This document shows, one piece after another, positions 30,162-40,014 of a stretch of DNA of 64,000 bases; position 1 is the stretch's first letter; each line of letters begins with the position of its first letter. The DNA comes from Aeromonas popoffii. GTDB taxonomy: Bacteria > Pseudomonadota > Gammaproteobacteria > Enterobacterales > Aeromonadaceae. The translations under genes and the position numbers were made by a program. The stretch lies in NCBI RefSeq assembly GCF_000820025.1, contig NZ_CDBI01000006.1, positions 58,608 to 122,607 of the forward strand. Reading direction: 5' to 3'. A model generated the notes under the pieces. It saw only the letters and a list, made by a program, of their open reading frames with translations. It was not told where the DNA came from and did not search any database.

Positions 30162-32896
30162 TAGATGGTCTTGATCGCCTGAGTCAGCCCCATGTAGGCC
30201 AGCATGGTGATCACCAGCCACATGAAGTACTTGGGCGCTTCCAGAGTGATAAAGCCGAAGTGCTCCGCCAGCGGCGAAAACGGCAGGTAGCAGCCGATAG
30301 CGATGGCGATGGAGGTCGACAACAGCACCGGCAGGGTGGCCGTACTCTGCAGGAAGGGGATCTTGCGGGTCCGCAGCATGTGCACCACCAGCGTCTGGGA
30401 GACCAGCCCCTCGATGAACCAGCCCGAGTTCATGATGGCCTGACCGTTGACCAGGGGATCCATGCTGCCGTTGGCAGTGGCATACATGGCACCGGCACCG
30501 AACACGAACCACATCAGGCAGAAGGTGCTGATGTCGAACACGGAGGAGGTCGGACCGAGCCACAGCATGAAGCGCTTGATGTTGCTGGCTTCCCACTTGC
30601 GCGGACGCTTGAGGAACTCGGGATCCATTTTGTCCCAGGGCAGCAGCATCTGGGAGACGTCATACACCAGGTTCTGGATCAGCATCTGCATCGCCAGCAT
30701 GGGCGCCCAGGGCAACCAGGCGGAAGCGACCAGCACGGAGAAGACATTGCCGAAGTTGGAGCTGGCAGTCATGTTGAGGTACTTGAGGATATTGCCGAAG
30801 GTCTCGCGTCCCTTGACCACCCCCTCTTCCAGCACCATCAGGCTCTTCTCCAGCAAGATGATGTCGGCCGTCTCCTTGGCGATGTCGGCGCCGCTGTCCA
30901 CCGAGATGCCCACGTCCGCATCCCGTAGCGCCGGGGCGTCGTTGATGCCGTCACCGAGGAAACCGACCGTGTTGCCGTTGGCCTGCAACGCCTTCACCAC
31001 CCGCGACTTCTGCAGCGGGGTAAGCTTGGCGAAGATGGTGGTGTGTTTGACGACTGTACACAGGGCCACGTCGTCCATCATCTCTATGTCCTTGCCGAGC
31101 AGCGGCACCCCCGGGTTCAGCCCCACGTCGCGACACACCTTGCTGGTGATGATCGGATTGTCGCCGGTCAGCACCTTGACCGCCACGCCGTAATCGTGCA
31201 GTGCACGGATGGCCGGGGCGGCCGAATCCTTGGGCGGATCGAAAAAGGTGAGGAAGCCGCGCACCACCAGATTGACCTCGTCACTGGTGCGATAGCTCTG
31301 CTTGCACTCGCCTGCCGGGATCTCGCGGGTCGCCACAATCAGCACCCGATAACCGTCGGCGTTGTACTCCTCGCTCTGGCGCAGCAGGGCACGGCGCTCA
31401 ACCTCATCCAGCACGCGGATCTGCTTGCCGTCGTCAATGTGGCTGGAGACGGAGAGCATCTCCTCGACCGCCCCCTTGGAGACCATCAGCTGCTGGCCAC
31501 CCTCATCCTGCACTATCACCGACAGGCGGCGGCGCACGAAGTCGAACGGCAGCTCATCCACCTTGCGGTAGCCAGCCGGCTTGCAGCCCGGTCCCAGCGC
31601 ATCGGCGTGTTCGATCACGGCTATGTCCATCAGGTTCTTCATGCCGCTCTGGTGAAAGCTGTTGAGCCAGGCCAGCTGCAGGATCCTGTCGTCCCGATTG
31701 CCACGGACGTCGTAGTGGTGCTCCAGGATGATCTTGTCCTGAGTCAGGGTGCCGGTCTTGTCGGTGCAGAGCACATCCATGGCACCAAAGTTCTGCACCG
31801 AGTTGAGCCGCTTGACCACCACCTTGCGTTTGGCCATGGCCACGGCGCCCCGTGCTAGGTTGGCGGAGACAATCATGGGCAGCATCTCCGGGGTCAGCCC
31901 CACCGCCACCGCCAGCGCGAAGGTCAGCGCCGACATCCAGTCACCGCTGCTGACGCCGCTCAGCATGAAGACCACGGGCACCATCACCAGCATGAAGCGG
32001 ATCAGCAACCGGGTGACGCTGTTCACGCCGCGATCGAAGCTGGTTTCGATGCGCTTGTGGCTCACCACGTTGCGGGCCAGCGAACCGAAGTAGGTGTCGC
32101 TGCCGGTCGCTACCACCACCGCCTTGGCGGTGCCGCTCACCACGTTTGTGCCCATGAAGCAGATGTTGGTCAGGTCTAGCAGGCCCACCTCCCCCGAGCT
32201 GCTGCCGTCTGCCGACTTCTCGGCAACCGCCCCCAGGGTGTCGTACTTCTCCACCGGCAGGGCTTCGCCGGTCAGCACCGCCTGACTGATGAAGAGATCG
32301 CGGGATTCGATCAGCTTGATGTCGGCCGGGATCATATCCCCCGCCTGCAGGTGCACTATGTCACCGACCACCAACTCGACCATCGCCACCTCCTTGCGCA
32401 AGGAGGGGGCCCCCGGCGAAGGTCGGCGCTGCACAGTGCCGGTGTTGCGTACCAGCGACTTGAGGGTTTCGGCCGCCTTGGCCGAGCGGTACTCCTGCCA
32501 GAAGCGGAGCAGGCCGCTCAGGCTGACCATGACGCCGAGGATGATCACCTTGACCCAATCCTCATCACCCGGGTCGGCCATCAGCACGTCCATCACGCAG
32601 CTGACCAGTCCGAGCACGATCAGCACCATCACGAAGGGGTTCTTGAACGCCTGCATCAGCTGGAGCAGCGGATGGGGCGGCTTGTCGTGGGTCACCTCGT
32701 TGGGGCCGAACTGGATCAGACGGTTGGCCGCCTCGGTCGCAGTCAGGCCGTCGATATTGCCGCGCACGGCAGTGAGGGTGTATTCGAGGGACTTGTCGGC
32801 CTCGTCGAGCACCCGTGAGGAGAGCTTCTCATTGGCACGGCCAGGGGAGACGAATCCCTTTTGCTTGTGCCGGCTGGCGGTATGTTGTTGCTTCAT
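30134..32896 (-). CDS. mgtA: Magnesium-transporting P-type ATPase
   Basis: Imports Mg2+ across the inner membrane using ATP. The 920-residue P3B ATPase has the phosphorylation motif DKTGTLT near residue 378, TGES-like ACTGEA context (VLTGEALPVEK), GDGINDAPALRDADVGISVDSG near residue 650 and the MgtA-type membrane segments, including the C-terminal half with TASSNFGNVFSVL. Length is close to E. coli MgtA (898). A 200-base leader with a candidate proline-rich leader peptide precedes it, as in Salmonella and E. coli, where PhoP and low Mg2+ control it. Confidence 0.95.
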   Translation of the reverse strand: MKQQHTASRHKQKGFVSPGRANEKLSSRVLDEADKSLEYTLTAVRGNIDGLTATEAANRLIQFGPNEVTHDKPPHPLLQLMQAFKNPFVMVLIVLGLVSCVMDVLMADPGDEDWVKVIILGVMVSLSGLLRFWQEYRSAKAAETLKSLVRNTGTVQRRPSPGAPSLRKEVAMVELVVGDIVHLQAGDMIPADIKLIESRDLFISQAVLTGEALPVEKYDTLGAVAEKSADGSSSGEVGLLDLTNICFMGTNVVSGTAKAVVVATGSDTYFGSLARNVVSHKRIETSFDRGVNSVTRLLIRFMLVMVPVVFMLSGVSSGDWMSALTFALAVAVGLTPEMLPMIVSANLARGAVAMAKRKVVVKRLNSVQNFGAMDVLCTDKTGTLTQDKIILEHHYDVRGNRDDRILQLAWLNSFHQSGMKNLMDIAVIEHADALGPGCKPAGYRKVDELPFDFVRRRLSVIVQDEGGQQLMVSKGAVEEMLSVSSHIDDGKQIRVLDEVERRALLRQSEEYNADGYRVLIVATREIPAGECKQSYRTSDEVNLVVRGFLTFFDPPKDSAAPAIRALHDYGVAVKVLTGDNPIITSKVCRDVGLNPGVPLLGKDIEMMDDVALCTVVKHTTIFAKLTPLQKSRVVKALQANGNTVGFLGDGINDAPALRDADVGISVDSGADIAKETADIILLEKSLMVLEEGVVKGRETFGNILKYLNMTASSNFGNVFSVLVASAWLPWAPMLAMQMLIQNLVYDVSQMLLPWDKMDPEFLKRPRKWEASNIKRFMLWLGPTSSVFDISTFCLMWFVFGAGAMYATANGSMDPLVNGQAIMNSGWFIEGLVSQTLVVHMLRTRKIPFLQSTATLPVLLSTSIAIAIGCYLPFSPLAEHFGFITLEAPKYFMWLVITMLAYMGLTQAIKTIYIKRHGQWF

Positions 32897-33099
32897 AACT
32901 CTTTATCCTGATTTTCGCTTGTAGCAAGGCCCTGTCGCGGGCCAGGCCAGGCGTCAGTTCTAATATGAGACAGGCAATGGGCCCCCGGTTGGCGCAGGCG
33001 CAGCATGGCGCCGCCAGACGGCATGTCTGTCGGGCAAGCTTGCCAGCAGGTAGGGGCTATCAGGGATCAGGACTCCGCATCCTGTTACCCGCAGGGGGA
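32897..33099 (-). promoter_or_regulatory. mgtA 5' leader downstream of the leader ORF
   Basis: About 200 untranslated bases separate the leader ORF from mgtA. Several inverted repeats are visible, such as CAGGA/TCCTG near 33067-33083 and the palindrome GGCAAGCTTGCC near 33035-33046, which could form alternative structures. No Mg2+ aptamer was recognised by eye. Confidence 0.5.
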
Positions 33100-33153
33100 T
33101 CAGGCGTGGGGAGGCGTGGACCCCGAGGGTCGAGGCTTGGGCTCTTCGGTCAT
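33100..33153 (-). CDS. Candidate mgtA leader peptide (MgtL-like, proline-rich)
   Basis: A 17-codon ORF, MTEEPKPRPSGSTPPHA, preceded by a perfect GGAGG seven bases before its ATG. It lies 203 bases upstream of mgtA on the same strand. Salmonella and E. coli mgtA are controlled by MgtL, also 17 codons, with acidic-proline codons near the start (MEPDPTPLP) that stall or destabilise ribosomes at low Mg2+ and change leader folding. The sequences are not alignable beyond composition, but length, acidic-proline start, position and ribosome binding site all agree. Function is inferred. Confidence 0.65.
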   Translation of the reverse strand: MTEEPKPRPSGSTPPHA

Positions 33154-34194
33154 ACGATATCCTCCGAGTGGGGTGGAAAGAGAGCAGGGCACGGCCACTG
33201 ACAGCCAGATACACTGTCGCAGGCGGGCACAACCCGCGGGTCTGTATTATCGGCGGACGAGTCCGGTGATCCCGCCACCAAGGCGGCATACACCCATAAA
33301 GGAAATAGGGATAACGACAGCTTGAAATAACTGGATGCCGGGCAGGGAATAATGTCAGCGATGCAGGGAGGGGGAAGACAACTGATAAAACCGCACCCCA
33401 TGGAAATATTACGGCGCAACCCTTGCTACGACCGAAATATATTGAGCAATCACATTAATTATTTAATTTCACAACCTGTCCTATCGAAAACGAATCTGTT
33501 TTCAATATGGTATTGTCCATCTTGTTATTTTACGCTCGATCACTTCCCGGCCACGGCGCCGATGCACGGAACCGACGCTGTGGCGGCCCTGACGGGCAGC
33601 GCCAGGGGCGCATGATGAAGCGTTCAATTGCAGGGGTCGCGAGGCGGCATGGCTCGCAGGTGAGCGGAACAATCCAGATTTACAACGACAATCCCTCATG
33701 AAGGCCGGGATTAAGCGGTTGTGAGAGTCGAAGGTGACTCATATAGATGCTGCACTCTATGCTGCACTCTGAGCAATCAGAGTGAGGGGGAAGAAAGGAT
33801 ATCAACCTCAGCTCTGGCAAGCCCACATCGCGATTTGCAATCGGCTACAACTGTCGCTTTCCATAATATCCTTCCATCTGTTGATAACACGCCGAGATTC
33901 TACCCAAAAGCATTCGAGGGCGCAAAATTTAAATTCGTTTTTTTAAAAATCAATTAAAAATAGCAATGTAATAATATTACGATGCCGCTGACCGGCTGCA
34001 ATATCAGGCTGGTCAACCAGTCAGTTCCTTTCCCCATATACGCTCCCTCTCACTGAGCCAGGTCTCCCATCCATGCCCTTCCCCACTACCGAAAAAGCCA
34101 TCAAATACTGCGGACCGGGCCGTCTCTGAGGTTTCAGGGCGTTGGCTCAGGATAGGGCTATGCTATCCATGATAGGGATTCGAATGGAGGTTAC
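33154..34194. other. Long intergenic region between mgtA leader and chemoreceptor
   Basis: About 1 kb with no supported gene. The left part should hold the mgtA promoter. The middle is AT-rich (33400-33530 and 33890-33980) with stops in all frames. A 12-bp tandem duplication (ATGCTGCACTCT twice, 33747-33770) and a hairpin AATCCC/GGGATT near 33690-33712 are visible. The right end holds the chemoreceptor leader. Confidence 0.5.
33747..33770. repeat. 12-bp tandem repeat, two copies
   Basis: ATGCTGCACTCT occurs twice head to tail with no gap. Function unknown. Confidence 0.7.
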
Positions 34195-35823
34195 ATGTTG
34201 AAGGCAATTCACAACCGCTCGCTTTTTTTCAGTCAAGCGCTGGGCATATTGATATTCATCGTATTGATATCAATCAGTTTTTTTGGAATGCACTCGGTAA
34301 AAAACGCAGCAGACAAGATGGGGGAAGGGAAAGATGTCGTCGCCGACATATTGCCTCCCCCACTCTATCTTATTGAGTCCCAGCTGCTGGTCTACACCCT
34401 GCTGCATGCCACGGCAGATGAACAGGAGAATCTGCTGCAATCCCTCGCCCGCCTGGAGCTGGATTTCAACACCCGCAACCGCTTCTGGCAGGAAAGCGCA
34501 CTGGATGAAGATCTCAAGCGGAGCCTTCTTGGTGAACAGCGCACACAGGGCGAGCACTTCTGGCAACTCCTCAATGGTCAGTTCATTCCGGCCATCAAGC
34601 AGGGCAATCTCGAGCGCGCCACCGCCATAGCGGCTGAACTGCACACTATATACAGGGCCCACCGGGTCGGGGTGGATGCCACCGTCACCCATGGCAACCA
34701 ATTTGCGACCGCACAGTTGGAACAACTCACCCAGACCACCCGGATGAGCTATTGGTTACTGCTGCTCGCCGCCCTGATGGGATGTACTCTGGTCTTCTGG
34801 TTGGGACGGCCAACCCAGCAACGCCTGCTGGAGGCAGGCAAGGCCACCGCCGCCATTGCCGCCGGTGCGCTGAACTGCCCCATGCCAAACCCTGGCAACG
34901 ATGCGATCGGTGATCTGATCCAACGGATTGGCAGCATGCGGGATCAGCTTTCAACGCTGGTGGCGTCACTGCAGCAGAGCGCCGGCTCGCTGAACGACCA
35001 GGCCACCAGCCTGACCACCCTCTCTCGCCAGCATGTCGATGATAGCCAAACCCAAGTGGGGGCGGCCAAGCAGGTTGAGCAGGTCATCGAGCAGCTATAT
35101 GCCCTGATCCAGGAGGGAGATGCACAGCTGCAGCAGGTCAGCAACCTGACTTCCCAGTCAGAAGCTCACGCCAGTGCCACCCGGCTGGTCATACAAGGGG
35201 TGGAGCAAGTGATCCAGGCCCAGGCTCACGGAGTGAAACAGGTCTCTGGCACCATTGCAGACCTGGCCGGGTTATCCCAGCAGATATCCGGCTTGGCGGG
35301 GGTAATCCACGGCATCGCCGAACAGACCAACCTGCTGGCGCTCAACGCGGCCATCGAAGCGGCCCGCGCCGGCGAACAGGGGCGTGGCTTCGCCGTGGTT
35401 GCCGATGAGGTACGTTCATTGGCCAATCGCACCGGCGAGGCAACGACTGAAATCACCACCATCATCGGCAAGATACAGGATGTCAGCCAGAGAGCTGTGA
35501 GTGAAATGGATACCGAACTGACTCGGGTCGAGCAGACGGTAGGGCATGTTGCAGATGCCAAACAGAGCATTACCCGCATCGAGCAGAGCTGTGGCGAAAT
35601 CTGCCTGCGGATCACCCAGGTCAGCACCCTGATGGGAGAAGAGAAAACACGGATCTACGGGATCAGCGGCAGCATCATTGAAATGTCACAGCTTGCAACC
35701 AAGGTCAACGACAACGCACGTCAGGCTGCGGAAGAAGCCGATACCGTGGCCCGACATTCACGAATCCTGACCCAACAGACCCAGCATTTTCACCTCGATA
35801 CCCCCGCCAACCTCCGCAATTGA
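34195..35823 (+). CDS. Methyl-accepting chemotaxis protein
   Basis: A transmembrane chemoreceptor of 542 residues. Membrane helices lie at about 12-32 and 184-204, with a periplasmic four-helix-type sensor domain of about 150 residues between them, then a HAMP-like linker and the cytoplasmic signalling domain. The conserved tip [32 protein letters not shown] (here in parts: [11 protein letters not shown] and [13 protein letters not shown]) begins near residue 376. The sensor belongs to no ligand class that can be named by eye. It is monocistronic and followed by a GGGACACGG/CCGTGTCCC hairpin at about 35830-35855. Confidence 0.93.
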   Translation: MLKAIHNRSLFFSQALGILIFIVLISISFFGMHSVKNAADKMGEGKDVVADILPPPLYLIESQLLVYTLLHATADEQENLLQSLARLELDFNTRNRFWQESALDEDLKRSLLGEQRTQGEHFWQLLNGQFIPAIKQGNLERATAIAAELHTIYRAHRVGVDATVTHGNQFATAQLEQLTQTTRMSYWLLLLAALMGCTLVFWLGRPTQQRLLEAGKATAAIAAGALNCPMPNPGNDAIGDLIQRIGSMRDQLSTLVASLQQSAGSLNDQATSLTTLSRQHVDDSQTQVGAAKQVEQVIEQLYALIQEGDAQLQQVSNLTSQSEAHASATRLVIQGVEQVIQAQAHGVKQVSGTIADLAGLSQQISGLAGVIHGIAEQTNLLALNAAIEAARAGEQGRGFAVVADEVRSLANRTGEATTEITTIIGKIQDVSQRAVSEMDTELTRVEQTVGHVADAKQSITRIEQSCGEICLRITQVSTLMGEEKTRIYGISGSIIEMSQLATKVNDNARQAAEEADTVARHSRILTQQTQHFHLDTPANLRN

Positions 35824-35947
35824 CCATCTGGGACACGGCTAGCCCCCGTGTCCCGCAATCCTTACCATCAACCAAACCGATAGCATTGGACTCAATGTGG
35901 GAATAGGATGCACGGCTTCCATTCACTCATGACGCACAGGAAACAAC

Positions 35948-37057
35948 ATGAATCGAAAATGGTCGCTCCCCATCGTGGCACTCGCGGGGGGAGCGTTACT
36001 CTGGCTCGGCAACACCTTTGGTATGAAATGGGCCCTGATGGCCCTGATCGGATTCGGCTTCGGCTTCACCCTCTCCTTCAGCCGCTTCGGCATCGTGTTC
36101 GGTTGGCGCGAAATGCTGACCAAGCGCAACAGTTACTATGTGCGGGTTCACCTGCTCACCATCGCCATCGAGATCCTGCTGTTCACCGGCCTCCTCTCCT
36201 TTAGTCACGCCCTGTTTGGCAATGCCATGGTGGGCAACGTGATGGCCATCGGCATTCCCTTTATCGTCGGCGCCTTCCTGTTCGGCATCGGTATGCAGCT
36301 GGCGGGCGTCTGCGCCACCGGCACCCTTTACGGCTGTGGCGAGGGGCAGCCCCGCTTCTGGCTGGTGCTGCTCTGCTACGGCATCGGCACCCTCATCAGC
36401 AACCAGTTCCGCCCCACGCTGGATGCCACCTTCACAAGCCATGTGGTATTGGCCAAAGACCTCACCGGCAATCTCTGGAGCGGCATGCTGCTCAACCTGG
36501 CGCTGGTCGCCGTGCTCTTCCTGCTGTTTCGCAACAGCGAACTCAAACGCACCGGCGAGCTCAAGCCCCTCTTCAGCGGTGGCAACCTGTTTTGGCGCGA
36601 CAGCCGCTTCACCGTGCTGACCGGCGGCATTCTCATCGCCCTGCTCAACTCCAGCGTGGTGGCCCTGCACGGCTCGGCATGGACCATCACGGGCGCCGTC
36701 TATGACATGGCGCTGCGCGGCGCCTCCCTGTTCGGCCTGTTCGAGGGAAACCCGAAACTGGCCCAACCGCTCTTTATCAATCCCATGGTCGGCATGTTCT
36801 GGCTCGGCATCCTGGGGGCCATGCTGGCGCGCTGCATCAGCGGGGGCGGCAACTTCGCCCCGATGCGGCTCGGCAACAGCCTGGCATCTATCATCGGTGG
36901 CCTGCTGATGGGGATGGGCGCCATGTACAGCGCCTGCAACCTGGGTGGCTTCTTCGATGGTACGGCGTCAGGCAGCCTGCACGGCTGGGTCTGGATGCTG
37001 ATGGCCCTGGCCGGCAGCCTGATCGGCATTCGCCTGCGGCCGCTGTTCAAGCTCTGA
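35948..37057 (+). CDS. YeeE/YedE (TsuA-type) sulfur-compound transporter
   Basis: An integral membrane protein of 369 residues with about nine to eleven helices. The family motifs GIGMQLAGVCATGTLYGCGEG (cysteines 122 and 130) and YSACNLGGFFDGTASGS (cysteine near 329) are present. In the characterised relative TsuA these cysteines line the thiosulfate path. Import of thiosulfate or a similar sulfur compound is thus likely. No TusA-like TsuB gene is adjacent, which is unusual. It is followed by a GC-rich hairpin at 37075-37097. Confidence 0.85.
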   Translation: MNRKWSLPIVALAGGALLWLGNTFGMKWALMALIGFGFGFTLSFSRFGIVFGWREMLTKRNSYYVRVHLLTIAIEILLFTGLLSFSHALFGNAMVGNVMAIGIPFIVGAFLFGIGMQLAGVCATGTLYGCGEGQPRFWLVLLCYGIGTLISNQFRPTLDATFTSHVVLAKDLTGNLWSGMLLNLALVAVLFLLFRNSELKRTGELKPLFSGGNLFWRDSRFTVLTGGILIALLNSSVVALHGSAWTITGAVYDMALRGASLFGLFEGNPKLAQPLFINPMVGMFWLGILGAMLARCISGGGNFAPMRLGNSLASIIGGLLMGMGAMYSACNLGGFFDGTASGSLHGWVWMLMALAGSLIGIRLRPLFKL

Positions 37058-37417
37058 TCCTGCATCGCATACACAACGGGGGGCCTGGCCCCCCGTTCGT
37101 GTCTTGGCAACCCCCGCTCAGACCCCTTCACTGTTGGCAAAAGGCTCGCGACCCCTGCCCAAGACAGGAATAATGCCATTTTGCCCTCCTTGCATACGGA
37201 GTCAGTCCGGCGCCATGGTCTCGATGCGGTGGCGATGCAATCGCACCAGGGGACAACCAAAGTCCCGGTGGTAGATGCCCTGCACGCGCCGCGCCCGATC
37301 AACCTGCGCTCTCCGGCCAGGGAGTCCATGCCGCTGCGCCTCGGTTGCTGATCGATTACCCCAGCAACCACTGTCATGAGCTGGATCTGCCCGTATGAGA
37401 GGCAGGCCAGACCGGGA
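37058..37417. other. Intergenic stretch after the YeeE gene
   Basis: About 360 bases with no supported gene. It begins with a perfect GC-rich hairpin (AACGGGGGGCC/GGCCCCCCGTT, 37075-37097) that may terminate transcription. Long antisense frames here have unlikely amino acid composition. Confidence 0.5.
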
Positions 37418-38125
37418 TTACTCCCCGCGCAGCGTCGCCTTGCGCAGATAGACATAGCCCTCGCCCGGGCTGCCCCAACGCTGATGGGCCTCGTTGTCAT
37501 AAGCCCGGTCCAGCAGCCTGACGCTGTCGGGGCCGATCCAGAGGTACTGCACCAGGGTGCTGGCGCCGCCAAAATTGGTGGCGCAGCTGCCGACCTTGCT
37601 GTGACCTGCGTACTCCCCCGAGGGTTGGCGGGTCAGCCAGATCTCGCAGCCCTGACGCAGGGAGAGCTGTTGCGGGGTGAGGGAGTTCAGCAGACTGGGA
37701 TCGCGCCAGGCCCCGGCGAAGTCGACGGCTCTGGGCATGGTCAGTTCGGCCATCAGGATGCGACCATCAGGGACGGGAGAAAAGCGGTAGATACGCTGGC
37801 GAAACGGGCGCACCGCCCGCTCGGTCAGGAACTGCTCGGCATAGACCCAGCGAAAGCCCTTGTAGCCGGGCCAGATCTCCACCAACCGCAGCTCGGCACT
37901 GGTGAAACGGGTGTCATAAGTGGCCTGCTCCCAGCTGGATAACTCGCCGGAGAACCAGGATAGCAGCGGTTCCATGCTGACCTGTTCCGTTGTCGCCCTG
38001 GCCGCTGACGGGCCGGTCGGGATGGCGACAAAGGGGGTGGGCGCCGCCCATACCAGGCAGGTCCAGAGCAGCCCGCACAGGGCCGCCATCAGCGTGACCA
38101 TCGAATCCTTCCGAATCATTTTCAT
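37418..38125 (-). CDS. CpcT/CpeT-like (DUF1001) exported protein
   Basis: A 235-residue protein with an N-terminal signal sequence (hydrophobic stretch VTLMAALCGLLWTCLVWAAP) followed by a CpcT/CpeT-type domain of about 190 residues. The pattern LLSWFSGELSSWEQA, YAEQFLTERAVRPFRQRIYRF and RQGCEIWLTRQPSGEYAGH fits the family. In cyanobacteria CpcT attaches bilins to phycobiliproteins. Here there is no phycobiliprotein and the protein is exported, so a bilin-lyase role is not supported; lipocalin-like ligand binding is a guess. ATG 38125 was chosen as the start of the signal peptide. Confidence 0.75.
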   Translation of the reverse strand: MKMIRKDSMVTLMAALCGLLWTCLVWAAPTPFVAIPTGPSAARATTEQVSMEPLLSWFSGELSSWEQATYDTRFTSAELRLVEIWPGYKGFRWVYAEQFLTERAVRPFRQRIYRFSPVPDGRILMAELTMPRAVDFAGAWRDPSLLNSLTPQQLSLRQGCEIWLTRQPSGEYAGHSKVGSCATNFGGASTLVQYLWIGPDSVRLLDRAYDNEAHQRWGSPGEGYVYLRKATLRGE

Positions 38126-38381
38126 GGCGGCGATTATATGAGCGAATGGCCGAAATAACCGCAACCTTGATCAAATCCTTGCCGATACATTGAAAAAGCA
38201 CAGTGTTAGCGAACAGAAGTGACGGCAGCGCCGGGTTCCATGGCCCCGTCACCTGTCGGCACAGAGACGCGTCACTAGGTATGCCCCCACAGATCCCGAT
38301 TTACCCTTTCCCCGCTTCCGGTGGCACAGGTAGGATGGGCCTTTCGCGTTACTGCCCCCCATAGCGACAAGGAAACCCACG

Positions 38382-38894
38382 ATGAACCGTCACCCCAGCA
38401 TCAAACACTGGCGCGAGCTGCAAGAAGCGGAACCGGGATGTTACCCCGGCAGCGAGGAGAGGATGTCGCGCGGCTGCGCGCTTGGCAAACACTTCGGTTT
38501 TGCCCGCATCGGCATTCACCACGAGATCGTCGAGCCCGGCCATCGCACCAGCTGGCCCCACGCCGAAAAAACCGAGGATGAGTTCGTCCACGTCCTGGAA
38601 GGCACGCCCGATGTCTGGCTCGATGGCGTGCTCCATCGGCTGCAACCGGGTGACTCGGTGGGCTTCAAGGCCGGTGACGGGCTGGCCCATACCTTTATCA
38701 ACAACACCGACCAACCAGTGCGGCTGCTCTGCATCGGCGACACGATTCGGGAGGATAACCGCATCCACTACGCTGTCCATCCCGAACGCAATATCACCCT
38801 CGGCAAGCTGCACTGGAATGATGTGCCCGGGCGCGAACTGGGTGATCACGATGGCTTGCCAGACAAGCTGCGCGAGAGTAACGGCCCCTTCTGA
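38382..38894 (+). CDS. Cupin domain-containing protein
   Basis: A 170-residue single-domain cupin. The core (about residues 45-130) includes GHRTSWPHAEKTEDEFVHVLEG and the second cupin motif GDSVGFKAGDGLAHTFINN, which together give metal-ligand His, Glu and His. Members bind small molecules or metal and many are uncharacterised. It precedes an SRPBCC protein on the same strand by about 75 bases and may be cotranscribed. No specific substrate can be read. Confidence 0.8.
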   Translation: MNRHPSIKHWRELQEAEPGCYPGSEERMSRGCALGKHFGFARIGIHHEIVEPGHRTSWPHAEKTEDEFVHVLEGTPDVWLDGVLHRLQPGDSVGFKAGDGLAHTFINNTDQPVRLLCIGDTIREDNRIHYAVHPERNITLGKLHWNDVPGRELGDHDGLPDKLRESNGPF

Positions 38895-38968
38895 TCTGGC
38901 GGTCATACCGGAATGGCCCCGCGCTGACGACTATCCTTGATGCGGATCTCAACCAGGAGGCGTTGACC

Positions 38969-39418
38969 ATGACGACGGGAACAGTACGACTGCACCGGGT
39001 GCTAAAGGCACCGCCGATGCGGGTCTATCGGGCCTTTATCGAGGCTGATGCGCTGGCCAAGTGGCTGCCGCCACACGGCTTCACCTGCCGGGTGGCGCAG
39101 TTGGAGGCCAGGGTCGGCGGCCACTTCCGGATGGCGTTTACCAACTTCGGTACAGGTCACAGCCACGCCTTCGGCGGCGAGTATCTCGAGCTCGAACCCG
39201 GTAAGCGCATCCGCTACACCGACAGCTTCGACGACCCCCGGCTGCCGGGAGAGATGCGAGTCACCGTCAGCCTGACCGGAGTGCTCTGCGGTACCGAGCT
39301 TGCCATCGAGCAAGCCGGGATCCCCGAGCTTATCCCGGTGGAGATGTGCTATCTCGGCTGGCAGGAGTCCCTGACCCAGCTGGCCGCCCTGGTCGAACCC
39401 GAGATCTCGGCTGAGTAG
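38969..39418 (+). CDS. SRPBCC (AHSA1-like START) domain protein
   Basis: A 149-residue protein of the AHSA1/polyketide-cyclase START-like fold. It shows the typical opening LHRVLKAPPMRVYRAFIEADALAKWLPP, the RMAF and FGGEYLELEPGKRIRYTDSF strands and a C-terminal helix with GWQESLTQLAALVE. Such proteins bind hydrophobic ligands in a cavity; the ligand here is unknown. AGGAGG lies 8 bases before the ATG at 38969, which decides that start over a TTG two codons earlier. It ends at a bidirectional terminator shared with the DUF1993 gene. Confidence 0.85.
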   Translation: MTTGTVRLHRVLKAPPMRVYRAFIEADALAKWLPPHGFTCRVAQLEARVGGHFRMAFTNFGTGHSHAFGGEYLELEPGKRIRYTDSFDDPRLPGEMRVTVSLTGVLCGTELAIEQAGIPELIPVEMCYLGWQESLTQLAALVEPEISAE

Positions 39419-39463
39419 CCGGGCACGGGCCCGAGCGGGTTGCGCGGGTCCGCCCGCCCAAAC

Positions 39464-39493
39464 AAGAGAGCCTGCCACATGGCAGGCTCTCTT
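39464..39493. terminator. Bidirectional terminator
   Basis: 13-base arms (AAGAGAGCCTGCC/GGCAGGCTCTCTT) between the convergent SRPBCC and DUF1993 genes. Confidence 0.85.
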
Positions 39494-39513
39494 CATTCCG
39501 GCAGCCCTGAGCC

Positions 39514-40014
39514 TTATTGCAGGTTCAACCCGCCCAGATAGTCCCGCTTGCCGAGATCGACCCCGGCGCGGCGCAGCAGGGCGTAGGCCATGGTGAGGTG
39601 GAAGTAGAAGTTGGGGATGCCGTATTCATGAATGCAGGTATGGCCATCCATCACCTTGCCACCGGCCCAGTGGGGCACGTAGCGGGCGCTGGCATACTGG
39701 CTGTAGTCCGCGTCCAGCTTGCTCTGCAGATAGACGATGGTCCTGGCTATATGGGCGCGCAGATCCGCCATGGTCTTGGGATCATCCCTCATCACCGGCA
39801 ACTCGCTGTGGCTGGCGGTGGCCACCACGGCCCGTGCCGAATCGCAGCAGATCAACACCTGCTTGCTGAAGGGCAGCATATCGACGATCAGCCGATCGCC
39901 GAAGAAGTTCTCCACACTGAACAGCTTCACCTCGGCATGCGCTACGGCCTTGGCCAGGCACTGGTCAAGGTTGGTCAGCATCTTGATAAACTGGGCGGTA
40001 ATGTCGCGATTCAT
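39514..40014 (-). CDS. DUF1993 family protein
   Basis: A 166-residue protein matching the DUF1993 family, which has a DinB-like four-helix fold. It contains NFFGDRLIVDMLPFSKQVLICCDSA, typical of the family, and HEYGIPNFYFHLTMAYALLR near the C terminus. No function is established. The ATG at 40014 starts the family-like sequence; the longer upstream frame is not conserved-looking. It converges on the SRPBCC gene. Confidence 0.85.
   Translation of the reverse strand: MNRDITAQFIKMLTNLDQCLAKAVAHAEVKLFSVENFFGDRLIVDMLPFSKQVLICCDSARAVVATASHSELPVMRDDPKTMADLRAHIARTIVYLQSKLDADYSQYASARYVPHWAGGKVMDGHTCIHEYGIPNFYFHLTMAYALLRRAGVDLGKRDYLGGLNLQ

Noticed and set aside
32960..33289. 109-codon frame across the mgtA leader
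   Set aside because: It overlaps the better-supported 17-codon leader ORF in another frame and has no ribosome binding site or family features.
33352..33615. 87-codon frame in the mgtA-chemoreceptor gap
   Set aside because: No ribosome binding site and no conserved-looking sequence; the region is mostly AT-rich spacer.
33747..33770. 12-bp tandem repeat as a CRISPR or iteron array
   Set aside because: Only two copies with no spacer; nothing else in the region supports an array or an origin.
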